Shown here in pieces: positions 1 to 8,047 of a stretch of 23,063 nucleotides of DNA. The stretch is from Bodo saltans. Its lineage: Eukaryota; Euglenozoa; Kinetoplastea; Eubodonida; Bodonidae. The translations under genes were made by a program, and so were the position numbers. The first letter of the stretch is position 1, and each line of letters begins with the position of its first letter. The stretch spans positions 1 to 23,063 of the forward strand of contig CYKH01001637.1 in assembly GCA_001460835.1 (NCBI GenBank), read 5' to 3'. The notes under the pieces were generated by a model. That model was not told where the DNA came from. It saw nothing but the letters and a program-made list of their open reading frames with translations, and did not search any database.

Positions 1-1
1 T

Positions 2-1156
2 GACACTGCGCCGGAGTATGAGGTCATAGTTCCGTTGGTTGATGGTGGCGGTGGTGGTGGTGGCGGTTTGAACCAGCTCTCAGCGGTACTCCTTAACATG
101 AACCACCCCCTGCTGCAGAGCCCCCACAACGTTGACCTTCGCAGCATGGTGCGGTACTGCAACATCAGCTCAAGCTCAAGCTCAAGCTCATCTTATCGGG
201 GCGGAGGACTTGAAGAAGGAAATCATCATTCAAAGACCCCCAACAAAGTGTACACACTTGTGGGAGGAGGTGTGCTCCGAAGCGTCCAAGCGGAACTCGA
301 ACACCTTGCTCACCAGCGTAACTTTATCTCTCAATGCTGGGCAACGATGGAGGAAGTGGAGCATCTTGGTTGGGAGCTGCTTCCCTCCGCCACCCCATAC
401 CGAAGTACGACAAGTGCCCCGTTTCGATCATCTCACATTACGACCAAAGATCATGAATCCGTCCGTAGCCGATTCGAAAAGCGTCACACATTTGTCAATA
501 CTGAAGACATTGCGACTGAAATCGACTTTACAGAGTATTTCACATTTGACCACCGCATGTACGATGTGATTCATGGATTCACAATTCCCGCACTTCAAGT
601 GGTGGCGTTTCGGGAGCACCTTCGGCAGATCGGGCTGCTACGTGGCTGTGGGAGGGAGCCATCGCCTGAACTTTCTGAACGGTGCTTGGTGGCGACGGTG
701 GCGGCACGTGCATCATCGTCTGCTTCCAATGCGTTCATCGCACAGCAGAAGGACCATCTCGGGGCTGTGGTAGGAGAGATGCCTCAGAGGAGCTGCTGGC
801 AGTGGTCGGACCTGTGGCGATTCGCCGGAACGGAGGCGGCCATCAAGTATCTGTTTCACAAAGATGCAAACCACAACAACGGCAGTGGCACACCAATGGA
901 ACCAATTTCTATTTTACCTGACGCGTTGCCGTTTGTCCCTCAGAGCAACGGAACACGCGCAGAAGGAGGAACAGAAGGACTGTTTGTTGCTGCACAGACA
1001 AACGACCCAGTGAGCATGATGATCAAGGGTCGAGAGCTCGTAGCGAATGGGAGAACTCGCGGTTCAGGCACGTTTATTCAACGTCGTTTCGGAGCCCGTG
1101 ATAACGTGTTGGAGAACGGAGGCACGCAGCCTGCCCCACTAAAGTTTCGAAAATAA
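2..1156 (+). CDS. Unrecognised protein with Gly and Ser runs, 5' end outside window
   Basis: The frame is open from base 2 and has no in-frame ATG before the glycine run, so the true start lies upstream and at least 384 codons are visible. The stop is the TAA at 1154-1156. A glycine run (bases 41-66) and a serine run coded by AGCTCA hexamers (168-191) sit near the visible N-terminus. The middle, about 420-700, is ordinary mixed-composition sequence (for example ATEIDFTEYFTFDHRMYDVI) and looks folded. The C-terminal third is Gly/Asn/Thr-rich and ends in a basic tail, LKFRK. I see no transmembrane segment, signal peptide or known motif, and I do not recognise the family. It is the first member of the same-strand array; the next gene's splice-acceptor tract begins about 100 bases after its stop. 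That this is a real gene rests on frame length and strand agreement. Confidence 0.65.
   Translation, partial: DTAPEYEVIVPLVDGGGGGGGGLNQLSAVLLNMNHPLLQSPHNVDLRSMVRYCNISSSSSSSSSYRGGGLEEGNHHSKTPNKVYTLVGGGVLRSVQAELEHLAHQRNFISQCWATMEEVEHLGWELLPSATPYRSTTSAPFRSSHITTKDHESVRSRFEKRHTFVNTEDIATEIDFTEYFTFDHRMYDVIHGFTIPALQVVAFREHLRQIGLLRGCGREPSPELSERCLVATVAARASSSASNAFIAQQKDHLGAVVGEMPQRSCWQWSDLWRFAGTEAAIKYLFHKDANHNNGSGTPMEPISILPDALPFVPQSNGTRAEGGTEGLFVAAQTNDPVSMMIKGRELVANGRTRGSGTFIQRRFGARDNVLENGGTQPAPLKFRK
168..191 (+). repeat. AGCTCA hexanucleotide microsatellite coding for serine
   Basis: About four perfect copies of AGCTCA in frame within the first gene give a serine run. Hexamer repeats of this kind change length in multiples of two codons without breaking the frame, so length variation between alleles is likely. 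Confidence 0.8.
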
Positions 1157-1258
1157 GAAACGATGCCAGTTCAACGAAGAACATGTTGGTTAGGAAACAT
1201 TGGAACGAGGCAAATATATCTTGCTTTTCTTTTAAAAAATAAATAAAAACAACATCGA

Positions 1259-1303
1259 TTTTTTTCCTCCTCATTTTTCTTTTGCTCGCGATGGCCAACC
1301 AAG
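1259..1303 (+). promoter_or_regulatory. Predicted spliced-leader acceptor for the coiled-coil gene
   Basis: A pyrimidine tract at 1259-1283 is followed by the first AG at 1302-1303. An ATG at 1291 lies between tract and AG, so it would be removed from the mature mRNA. The annotated ATG at 1316 is then the first in the message, after a 12-nt leader. This is inferred from kinetoplastid trans-splicing rules. Confidence 0.6.
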
Positions 1304-1315
1304 TCGAGAGAAAGA

Positions 1316-3100
1316 ATGATGCTTAACAATCCTTCAGCGACACATAGCGCCGATGGTGCTAACATCGCCGCTCTTCAGCGAAGGCTAGTCCACTACGAAG
1401 ATTTGAATCAACGTCTCAACACTACCCTTCAGCAGCTTGTTCGACTTCCACAAGCGGAACTTGGACAATTTACTGCGCGCATGCAAGACCCTGACATTGC
1501 TGTCCCCCTTTTACAATGCTACGATGCCGCCATTTCAGAGAAACAACAGCTGCTAGACACCGCGAATGCTGACATCACGCGGGCTCGTGTCGCGCTGCGT
1601 GCATCGGAGGCGGGACGTGACGATGCAGTTCATGCCGCTCGTCTTGCGGAAGAACTGGCCAGATCCACTGCGGAACGTCTCCGCGACGACCACGAGCGGT
1701 TTCACTTGCAAACCGAACAAATTCAAACCGAACTCCACCGCATGAAGGAAAAGGCACAGCAGCTCATCGACTCTGAAAGTTCTCTAAAAGCGCAGTTAGT
1801 CACTGAGAAGCAGCGAAGCACGGACCTGGCGGAAGCTCTGGAAAGAGCACGTGGAGACGCACACGGCGCTGCAGAGACGTTAGAACACGCGCAACGAAAG
1901 TTAAAAGCAAACCGATTGCAAGACAATGAGGAGCGGTATGTGTCGGAAACCCAAAAAGTACAACTGCAGTTGATTGCAAAAGAAAATGACGATAAACTTG
2001 CAGAAATTGAACGATTGCGAGGAAAAATGGTGTCGGCCCTCCGCCAGCAGCAAGATAACCACACAACCCACCTGCGGATTGTGGAGGACCGTCACCGTGC
2101 GGTGGTAGAAGCACTTCGCGATGAGCTTCGTACTCAGGAGGTTCACATGCTGAAACTACGTGCCCAACTTGCACGGGCTGATGTTTCTTCGCCTCTCGGC
2201 GGTGGTGGGCAGCTTGTCAAAAGTGCAACCGAAGTTCTGGAATCCCAATCCCGTGCCGCTCAAGCCGTTGAGATCAAGCGACTGTATTCAGAACTTTCCA
2301 CTGCGCAGCTGCAGCGCGATGAGGCAACGTACCGTTACGACCAACTTGTCGCTTCAAGGAAATCCGACTCCGATGATCGCGTTGCCGAGCTTCGAAGGGA
2401 GTTGGAGCATCAACGAGCTCGCGTGAAAGATGCCGAAGATCGTGTTGCGCAGCTCCAAGCAGAGGTGTCGTCCACCAAAGACCACCTGAGAGCGCAGAAA
2501 GAGAAATGCAAAACGTTATCGTCCGAGATGCACATTGTTGTCTCTGAGAGAGACTCCGCTGCGAGACGCGCAGAAGAAGGTAAGAAGGCGCTTGTTCGGT
2601 CTGAGGCCCTCGTGGACCAGCTGCGAGCGGAGAAGAATGACGCCGTAGCGCACGAAAAGCGTGCTGTACTATCACTCGAACGTCGAACCGCGGAAGCTCG
2701 TCAGGTAGAAACCAACGCGCATGACGTGCTGAAGCAGGCTACGGAGGATTCCCAACGCCAGCTAGATGGCTTGCGAAATCAAATCAATGATTTGCAACTC
2801 GCAAAGCATGAACTTGCGGCTCAGTTGCAAGAACGTGATCGCGCATACGAGGCTCAAACGGGAAAGATGGAGAAAATGTCGTTGGGCCTTCAGGCATGCA
2901 AAGAGCAGCTTGTGCAGTGCGACGAGCGGCTGGTGGCATTTCATCAACAAGAGCAACAGTGGAAGCGTGACGGAAGGCAACTTGCACTAGTCATTGAGCA
3001 GCTCCGGATGGAAGCGATGCGCTTACAAAAGGATCGCGATCGAGCGCTGCAAGAGCTGAAGCACAGCAGCAGCGCGCAGCACCATACTCTTCGTCGATAA
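1316..3100 (+). CDS. Long coiled-coil protein, 594 aa
   Basis: The protein is almost wholly heptad-like: it is very rich in Glu, Gln, Arg, Ala, Leu and Lys and has no proline or glycine breaks over long stretches. Two coiled-coil arms, about residues 15-285 and 300-590, are separated by a short flexible hinge containing SSPLGGGG near residue 291. There is no signal peptide, membrane segment or catalytic motif. Proteins of this build in flagellates are usually structural parts of the basal body, flagellum or cortical cytoskeleton; that role is inference from shape only. The start at 1316 is chosen because it is the first ATG after the predicted splice acceptor; a second ATG follows directly. 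The tubulin-modifying enzyme further along the array would fit a cytoskeletal setting, but neighbours in kinetoplastid arrays are weak evidence. Confidence 0.85.
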   Translation: MMLNNPSATHSADGANIAALQRRLVHYEDLNQRLNTTLQQLVRLPQAELGQFTARMQDPDIAVPLLQCYDAAISEKQQLLDTANADITRARVALRASEAGRDDAVHAARLAEELARSTAERLRDDHERFHLQTEQIQTELHRMKEKAQQLIDSESSLKAQLVTEKQRSTDLAEALERARGDAHGAAETLEHAQRKLKANRLQDNEERYVSETQKVQLQLIAKENDDKLAEIERLRGKMVSALRQQQDNHTTHLRIVEDRHRAVVEALRDELRTQEVHMLKLRAQLARADVSSPLGGGGQLVKSATEVLESQSRAAQAVEIKRLYSELSTAQLQRDEATYRYDQLVASRKSDSDDRVAELRRELEHQRARVKDAEDRVAQLQAEVSSTKDHLRAQKEKCKTLSSEMHIVVSERDSAARRAEEGKKALVRSEALVDQLRAEKNDAVAHEKRAVLSLERRTAEARQVETNAHDVLKQATEDSQRQLDGLRNQINDLQLAKHELAAQLQERDRAYEAQTGKMEKMSLGLQACKEQLVQCDERLVAFHQQEQQWKRDGRQLALVIEQLRMEAMRLQKDRDRALQELKHSSSAQHHTLRR

Positions 3101-3583
3101 ATCGCATACACACTCTCATCATGAATTGATCGAGACTCAGCGAGAGAGGAGAGCAATGCCACTGTACATCAATTTACAACAGGTTGCACAGGTTTACAAT
3201 GTGAGCAACATCAGCCCAGCACAAAGAAGAATGTCATCACATTTGTACAGTGCCGTTTTTGAGAATAGACACACCCGTCCACTGAGAAGCGACAAATCAG
3301 CAGTTAGGCGAAAGCAGTTATTAGAAATCGCACGACCGCGGCTTTTTTTTTTTGTTAGACGACCCTTCCACCTTTCCTGTATTTTTTTTTTTGCGTGTCG
3401 TTTTTTCACTAGAAGTTGTGGCAATTTTTCCCCCGGTTCTATGATTGCACGCGTGCGACTTTTCGCTATGCAGGCTCTTTGTCTTGCACACCACATACAC
3501 ACACACACACAACAGGAATAAGAAGAATACACGCTCTTTTCTTTGATCACGCAGCATCGCTTTACAGTTGGGAGGTCGCATCG
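3101..3583 (+). other. Intergenic region with T-runs, CA repeat and splice signals
   Basis: This gap holds the 3' UTR of the coiled-coil gene and the 5' region of the next one. It has two 11-base T runs (3343-3353 and 3382-3392), a CA dinucleotide run (about 3497-3511), and a shorter pyrimidine tract at 3534-3544 close to the next start. An open frame at 3126-3521 crosses the T-runs and the CA repeat, encodes phenylalanine and His-Thr runs, and is not credible as a gene. Confidence 0.7.
3534..3567 (+). promoter_or_regulatory. Predicted spliced-leader acceptor for the Asn-run gene
   Basis: A pyrimidine tract at 3534-3544 precedes AGs at 3553-3554 and 3566-3567. Either places ATG 3584 first in the mRNA, with a leader of 29 or 16 nt. 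A stronger tract at 3382-3406 with AG 3411-3412 is an alternative, but its leader would contain an upstream ORF beginning at 3441. Confidence 0.5.
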
Positions 3584-4798
3584 ATGCACTCTTCTACATC
3601 GTTGCCACCACTTGGTCCTGCTGGCAGCATGCGTCGATCAACGCAACTGTCCTCGAACAACAACAACAACAACAACAACAATCCTCATACACTTCAGCAG
3701 CAGCGGCCAGCGCGTGCGCATCAGCTCTACCTACAGCGACCTGGATCAGTTGAGGGCGACATTCACATGCTGAGCAATCTGCGTCGAAGAATGCAAATCA
3801 CACACGAACTTTTCGATCACATCTTACAAGATGAGCACAAACAGCGGTATCAGCTTTACGAAGAATTTGAAATGCGGTGGAAATCAATACTATCGATGTG
3901 GGCCAGTGGCGGTGCGCAAGTTCGATATCGTGAGGAGCTGCGAGAAAAGGTGAAGGTGCAGTCGGCTCTCACTGAAAAGGTTCATGCACTGTTCGAAGTG
4001 AGTATGATGGAAGAGAAAACGCAAAAAGCGAAAAAGAAAGAAAACGAACTTGCGAAGAAGCGCAACAAAGCACAAAGAGTTCGAGATGCGCGACCATCGG
4101 ATCTGCGACCCCGGCGCAGTTCTAGAGTCGCCGGAGGCGCTGGCGACATACCGTCGGCCTTTATTGTGTCGTCTACCTCCTCGACACCCGTTCCGGTGGT
4201 AGCGGGGGAAGAGGATGAACACAACGACCATCACCGCCCCTACCACAACAGCGACGACGGCAACAACGTTTGGGAACAGCAACGGCAATCCAAAACAAAC
4301 CCAACGACGAATTTCCTCTCTCAACCGACTTGGTCGCCGGAGATGGAAGAGCGCTACCACCACACACAAGCCCGCAGAGCGGAGGATCACCATCGTCGCT
4401 ACAAGTGCGATATCACAAAGAAAATATCCGTTGCCATTCACGCGACCAGCGTGCGGGAGGAAGAAACGGCTCTCCGACGAGAACGAATCGTACAACGGGC
4501 CATCGGACTGCACGATAACCGTCGCCGAGTAGAAGACGTAAGGCGGGCACAATCTCTCACCCCCACGGCGTTCTTACAACTTCCCCCCCTGCGCGAGGTC
4601 TTCGCGGATGATGTCCTTGCATTTGACGCGCCAACTCTCATGTCACGCCATTATCACAGCACGTATCGTCCCAGCGGTGGTGGTGTCGGTGGTGACAGTG
4701 GCATGCTGCTCAGTAGTAGCAGTGCCATGAGGGACCGACGAAGTAGAGAGCCAACGATCAGCGACCGCTCGGTCGATGTGGGTATCGGCACAGACTGA
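3584..4798 (+). CDS. Unrecognised Asn-run, charged protein, 404 aa
   Basis: The frame is open upstream, but that part is translated T-runs and a CA repeat, so I start at the first ATG, 3584. A polyasparagine run (AAC repeats, 3656-3682) and a Gln/His-rich patch lie in the first 50 residues. About residues 60-135 form a compact, mostly helical region with many charged and aromatic residues (MQITHELFDHI, YQLYEEFEMRWKSILSMW). Residues about 144-170 are a strongly basic/acidic helix (EKTQKAKKKENELAKKRNKA). The rest is disordered and His/Asn/Ser-rich, with a further charged helix near residues 250-330. There is no membrane segment or recognised domain. I cannot name a function; the helical middle is the part to search for homologues. 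Confidence 0.75.
   Translation: MHSSTSLPPLGPAGSMRRSTQLSSNNNNNNNNNPHTLQQQRPARAHQLYLQRPGSVEGDIHMLSNLRRRMQITHELFDHILQDEHKQRYQLYEEFEMRWKSILSMWASGGAQVRYREELREKVKVQSALTEKVHALFEVSMMEEKTQKAKKKENELAKKRNKAQRVRDARPSDLRPRRSSRVAGGAGDIPSAFIVSSTSSTPVPVVAGEEDEHNDHHRPYHNSDDGNNVWEQQRQSKTNPTTNFLSQPTWSPEMEERYHHTQARRAEDHHRRYKCDITKKISVAIHATSVREEETALRRERIVQRAIGLHDNRRRVEDVRRAQSLTPTAFLQLPPLREVFADDVLAFDAPTLMSRHYHSTYRPSGGGVGGDSGMLLSSSSAMRDRRSREPTISDRSVDVGIGTD
3656..3682 (+). repeat. AAC trinucleotide run coding for nine asparagines
   Basis: Eight AAC codons followed by AAT lie in frame inside the protein at 3584-4798. A similar run of six AAC codons occurs at 11238-11255 in the GDS-motif protein. Confidence 0.85.
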
Positions 4799-5228
4799 TT
4801 TTTTGTTTGTTGTGGCTGTGTGAAACTTGACGATGGTTTTACTCAGTGAGAAAAAGGCCACGGAACTCAAATATCGAGAGAATGATGCTTTGGGTCATTT
4901 TTGTATATTTTTTTGTTGTCTCAGTTTGTTGATGCACATGACGCAATTGTGATGCCCCCCAAAAAGTTGGCCTCCTTCGTGAATGCACATTCATGGTGTG
5001 TGTTGTTTTTCTTATGACTTTTTTTTTTTTTTTTTGACGAGGGAAAAAAAGGAGGTGAGGAACATAGAAAAACAGATTTGCGAAAAGCAAATTGATAGTC
5101 AGAGAAAAGAGGAGAACTCTTGAAAAAAAAATAATCAAATACGAGGGAAGTTCCCTTTTTATTTTTTTTTCAGCCCAGTTTACAGTGTAGTGTATTTCTT
5201 TTTCCCCCTTCGCGTGTAAAAATAACTA
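4799..5228 (+). other. Intergenic region with 17-base T run
   Basis: No gene is visible. The gap holds a 17-base T run (5019-5035) followed at once by a purine-rich stretch, then the splice-acceptor tract of the next gene. The minus-strand open frame at 4839-5138 is rich in Phe, Lys and Leu from these homopolymers and has no support. Confidence 0.7.
5151..5173 (+). promoter_or_regulatory. Predicted spliced-leader acceptor for the MGSCSS gene
   Basis: A pyrimidine tract at 5151-5170 runs directly into CAG, with the AG at 5172-5173. The next ATG is the gene start at 5229, giving a 55-nt leader with no upstream ATG. A second AG at 5177-5178 is also possible. Confidence 0.65.
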
Positions 5229-7565
5229 ATGGGCTCTTGCAGTTCCATTCACGCGACCGCTCAGCACGATGAAACACAAGAAGAACCGAAGGCACATTCC
5301 ACCAGAGACCACCGCCACCACAGCAATGCAACAACAATAAGTAGCAGTGCATCGCCCAACAACAACCATAAGCGACAAACTATGTCAGTGGATCTTCTCA
5401 CTGGTACATCCGACAACACGTTTGTGGTGCACGACGATCACAAAGAAGGGGGAGGAGGATCAAATGCAACAACTGAGGAGGAGCAGCGACGACGTCGGGT
5501 GAGCGAGATTCAACATGCATCTTCTTCGCCTATTGTGCCTCATCTTAACAGACACCATACATTGCCCCCGTTACGCCAAGCTGAGGAGGGAACGATGATC
5601 GCACTTGGGATAAAAGTCAGCGATAATAATATCAGCGGCGTCGTCGCATCACCCCACCACGCAACATCAACGAACATGGCCTCAAACACTTTTTTACGAG
5701 AAGTCAACTCTGAAGACGCATTCCCTGAAGGCGACCGAGGTGGCGGGAGAGGTGGCGCTGCTGACGGGGTCCACGAGAGTTCCGTTCGGACTGCAGAGCT
5801 CTCCTCCCCCACAGTAGTGATGGCTCAGCACCAAACACCACAACAACTGCAACAAGAGCAGCAACATCAACCGATGCGGCAACGAAGGTCGTCGAACCCT
5901 CTCCAAGATTCCACGAACTCAAATGTTGTCCCTGCGCTGCCACCACCGACCCGCGCCAATATTAACAGCGGAACGTCGCAGCTCGATGACATCGCTGCCA
6001 TCACTCCATCGTCTGTGACGACAACAACAACGAGAGGAAGCTATCGGCGACGACGTCACACGAACATCAGCGACCCCCAACAGTCTCGCCGTGGAGGACG
6101 AAGGAGGCGGCACACGGCAGTATCTGTCGGCCCCCCTCCCACCACCGTCGCCAGCGGTAAGGTGATGGACCCATCATCCTTCTCATCCGTTGCGATTCGT
6201 GGTTCCATCAACCCGGCACTGCTGTATCCCAGTGATGATGAGGACTGCTGGCACCGAGACACGAGTGCTGTGGTTGGGGGGTCTGGGGGCGTGGTAGTGG
6301 AGGAACGAGGCCTTGTCGATGGCGTGCATGACGAGGTTGCGTATGAGCAGCATCATCGCCCCGCGCCCCCAATTTCACTACCACACAACCATACGCCGTC
6401 ACCCTCGCTCGCTGCTGAAGCGGGGGGACCAAGGGACGCCCTGTCCCAACATAGTCATCATCACCCAGGAGTCTCACTCTCCACGTCGTCGCCGACAACA
6501 GGGGAGCTATTTGCTGCGTCGTGCGCTTCTCCATCAGTGCTTGTACCTGGAGGCGTTGGTGGCGCGTTCTTATCAGGGCATGCGTCCCCAGACGTCCTTG
6601 GTGGTGGCAACACGTTGCAAAAGAGCAACCGATCCCGGCCGCAGCCTTTGGATGATCCTGCAGCATTCCAACACGTGTCGTCTTTGATGTTTGTGTCTGG
6701 TAGATTGTCACTCACCACCACGGAAGATGCGATGGCAGCGTACCCACTGCCCCACAGTCCGGAGCGAGGGGGTGGAGGTTGGGGGCCCACCACCACCACG
6801 TCGTCGGCTGGGGGTCATCATCACAACGGCGGTGCGCGTGTCTCGGCAAGCAGCGCTTCTGGAGGTGCCAATGGCAGTATGAGCCTTCTCCCCCATCCGC
6901 CAAACCAACTACCAATGTCCTACTCCCATGTGAATGTTCCACCACAACCGCAACAGTCGTTTAGTGCGTCGTTAAGCCTTTTCGCAGGGCATCGACTATC
7001 GTTCGAATCCCAGTCAACACGGACAGACAGCAGTCGACCGTCACAAGGATCCGCAGTGCCCCCAAGCATTGCATCCACGCAGATTGGGGTGGAGGGGGGC
7101 GACGACAGTCGAAACAGAATATTTGGGAATGGGACAACAGCAAGCGGCCCCCACTATTCGTCGTCGTCGTCCACTACCACCACCACGACACTCAATGGGC
7201 ACACCGCTGCATCCAGCAGCAGTGTCTCATCCCCTCCCCAGACCAACACAGCAGCATCGTCGTCGTCGCCTACCGCTGCTGCCGCTACCCATCACGCCGC
7301 CGTCACAAGCCTCCTCCTTGCCAATGCGCTAGACCACCATCACGACGGTGGTGGCACCATGCGCAGGGAACTTCTTGTCGACGCTATCCCGCCGCTACTG
7401 CAACGCAGCATCGTCGATGGGGGAGGAGATGGGCATGCCGGTGAGTTGGCCATGTCGGTGCATGATGAAGTGAACTCGGACGATGATGACGATGACAGCA
7501 GTCGGCAGCACCACGAACGAGGAGGAGGTGGTCCGGCACCAATTCCATCATTTTGCCGACCCTAG
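5229..7565 (+). CDS. Low-complexity protein with N-terminal dual-acylation signal, 778 aa
   Basis: The protein starts MGSCSS. Gly2 followed by Ser at position 6 fits N-myristoylation, and Cys4 fits palmitoylation; in kinetoplastids such signals typically send proteins to the flagellar or plasma membrane. The remainder is highly disordered: runs of Ser, Thr, His, Gly, Pro and Gln throughout, with no predicted membrane helix and no domain I recognise. Around residues 270-300 two similar basic patches (RRRRHTNIS and RRRRHTAVS) look like AGC-kinase-type phosphorylation sites. Near residue 750 there is a run of six aspartates. The first ATG after the predicted splice acceptor is used, which also creates the acylation motif and so supports the start. 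The lack of any folded region argues for a scaffold or membrane-tethered adaptor, but that is inference. Confidence 0.75.
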   Translation: MGSCSSIHATAQHDETQEEPKAHSTRDHRHHSNATTISSSASPNNNHKRQTMSVDLLTGTSDNTFVVHDDHKEGGGGSNATTEEEQRRRRVSEIQHASSSPIVPHLNRHHTLPPLRQAEEGTMIALGIKVSDNNISGVVASPHHATSTNMASNTFLREVNSEDAFPEGDRGGGRGGAADGVHESSVRTAELSSPTVVMAQHQTPQQLQQEQQHQPMRQRRSSNPLQDSTNSNVVPALPPPTRANINSGTSQLDDIAAITPSSVTTTTTRGSYRRRRHTNISDPQQSRRGGRRRRHTAVSVGPPPTTVASGKVMDPSSFSSVAIRGSINPALLYPSDDEDCWHRDTSAVVGGSGGVVVEERGLVDGVHDEVAYEQHHRPAPPISLPHNHTPSPSLAAEAGGPRDALSQHSHHHPGVSLSTSSPTTGELFAASCASPSVLVPGGVGGAFLSGHASPDVLGGGNTLQKSNRSRPQPLDDPAAFQHVSSLMFVSGRLSLTTTEDAMAAYPLPHSPERGGGGWGPTTTTSSAGGHHHNGGARVSASSASGGANGSMSLLPHPPNQLPMSYSHVNVPPQPQQSFSASLSLFAGHRLSFESQSTRTDSSRPSQGSAVPPSIASTQIGVEGGDDSRNRIFGNGTTASGPHYSSSSSTTTTTTLNGHTAASSSSVSSPPQTNTAASSSSPTAAAATHHAAVTSLLLANALDHHHDGGGTMRRELLVDAIPPLLQRSIVDGGGDGHAGELAMSVHDEVNSDDDDDDSSRQHHERGGGGPAPIPSFCRP

Positions 7566-8047
7566 CACAGTTTTTTTTTTCTTCTTTCGAAGAACAAAGA
7601 GAACTAGCACTCGACTCGAGTTAATGCTCGCCCCCACTCAAAACCCCATTTCTGTTTTGTTAAAGTACGTGTTGAGCCGTAAGGCTCAGGTGCAACGTTT
7701 CGTGAGCCTATTATTCCTGTTTCCTCGTTGTGCTGACGTAGAAGGACAAAACCCAATGTAAAGGCAAGTAATGGCAGAAGTACTGATTTTGCGAGAAAAC
7801 AAAATAGTGCCAAGCAACGCAGCTGAACAAGCATAGCCGGCACGGCGTTTTTGCTCGACGTGTATCTCGATGCACGTAGTGTAAAAGTCTGTACAACAAA
7901 ACAAACAAACAAATGAAAAAAGGAACCTCATTCATCGTAACACAATTTTTTAGTTTATTTTTTCATCCTGCTTTTTTTTTCTTTTTTTTTGCAACTGCTG
8001 GACCATCAAGGATTGGGGCGGATCGGCTTGTTACTTGCGAACGTAAC
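7566..8047 (+). other. Intergenic region, no gene seen
   Basis: This is the 3' UTR of the previous gene plus the 5' region of the next. It contains T/C tracts near 7571-7586 and a long one at 7971-7990. Small open frames on both strands have no coding character. The frame of the downstream gene is open back to 7913 and has an ATG there, but that part encodes a phenylalanine run from the splice tract and is not used. Confidence 0.65.
7971..8010 (+). promoter_or_regulatory. Predicted spliced-leader acceptor for the glycosyltransferase-like gene
   Basis: A pyrimidine tract at 7971-7990 is followed by the first AG at 8009-8010. The first ATG after it is at 8048, giving a 37-nt leader. This excludes the ATG at 7913, upstream of the tract, from the mRNA. 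Confidence 0.7.

Noticed and set aside
3126-3521. Open frame of 131 codons on + strand
   Set aside because: It runs through two T-runs and a CA repeat, giving Phe and His-Thr runs, and lies in the splice-signal region of the next gene.
3890-4552. Minus-strand open frame of 220 codons
   Set aside because: It lies wholly opposite the gene at 3584-4798 and runs against every other gene in the array; it is best explained as an antisense shadow.
7913-8047. N-terminal extension of the glycosyltransferase-like protein from ATG 7913
   Set aside because: It translates the pyrimidine splice tract into a phenylalanine run and lies upstream of the predicted acceptor.
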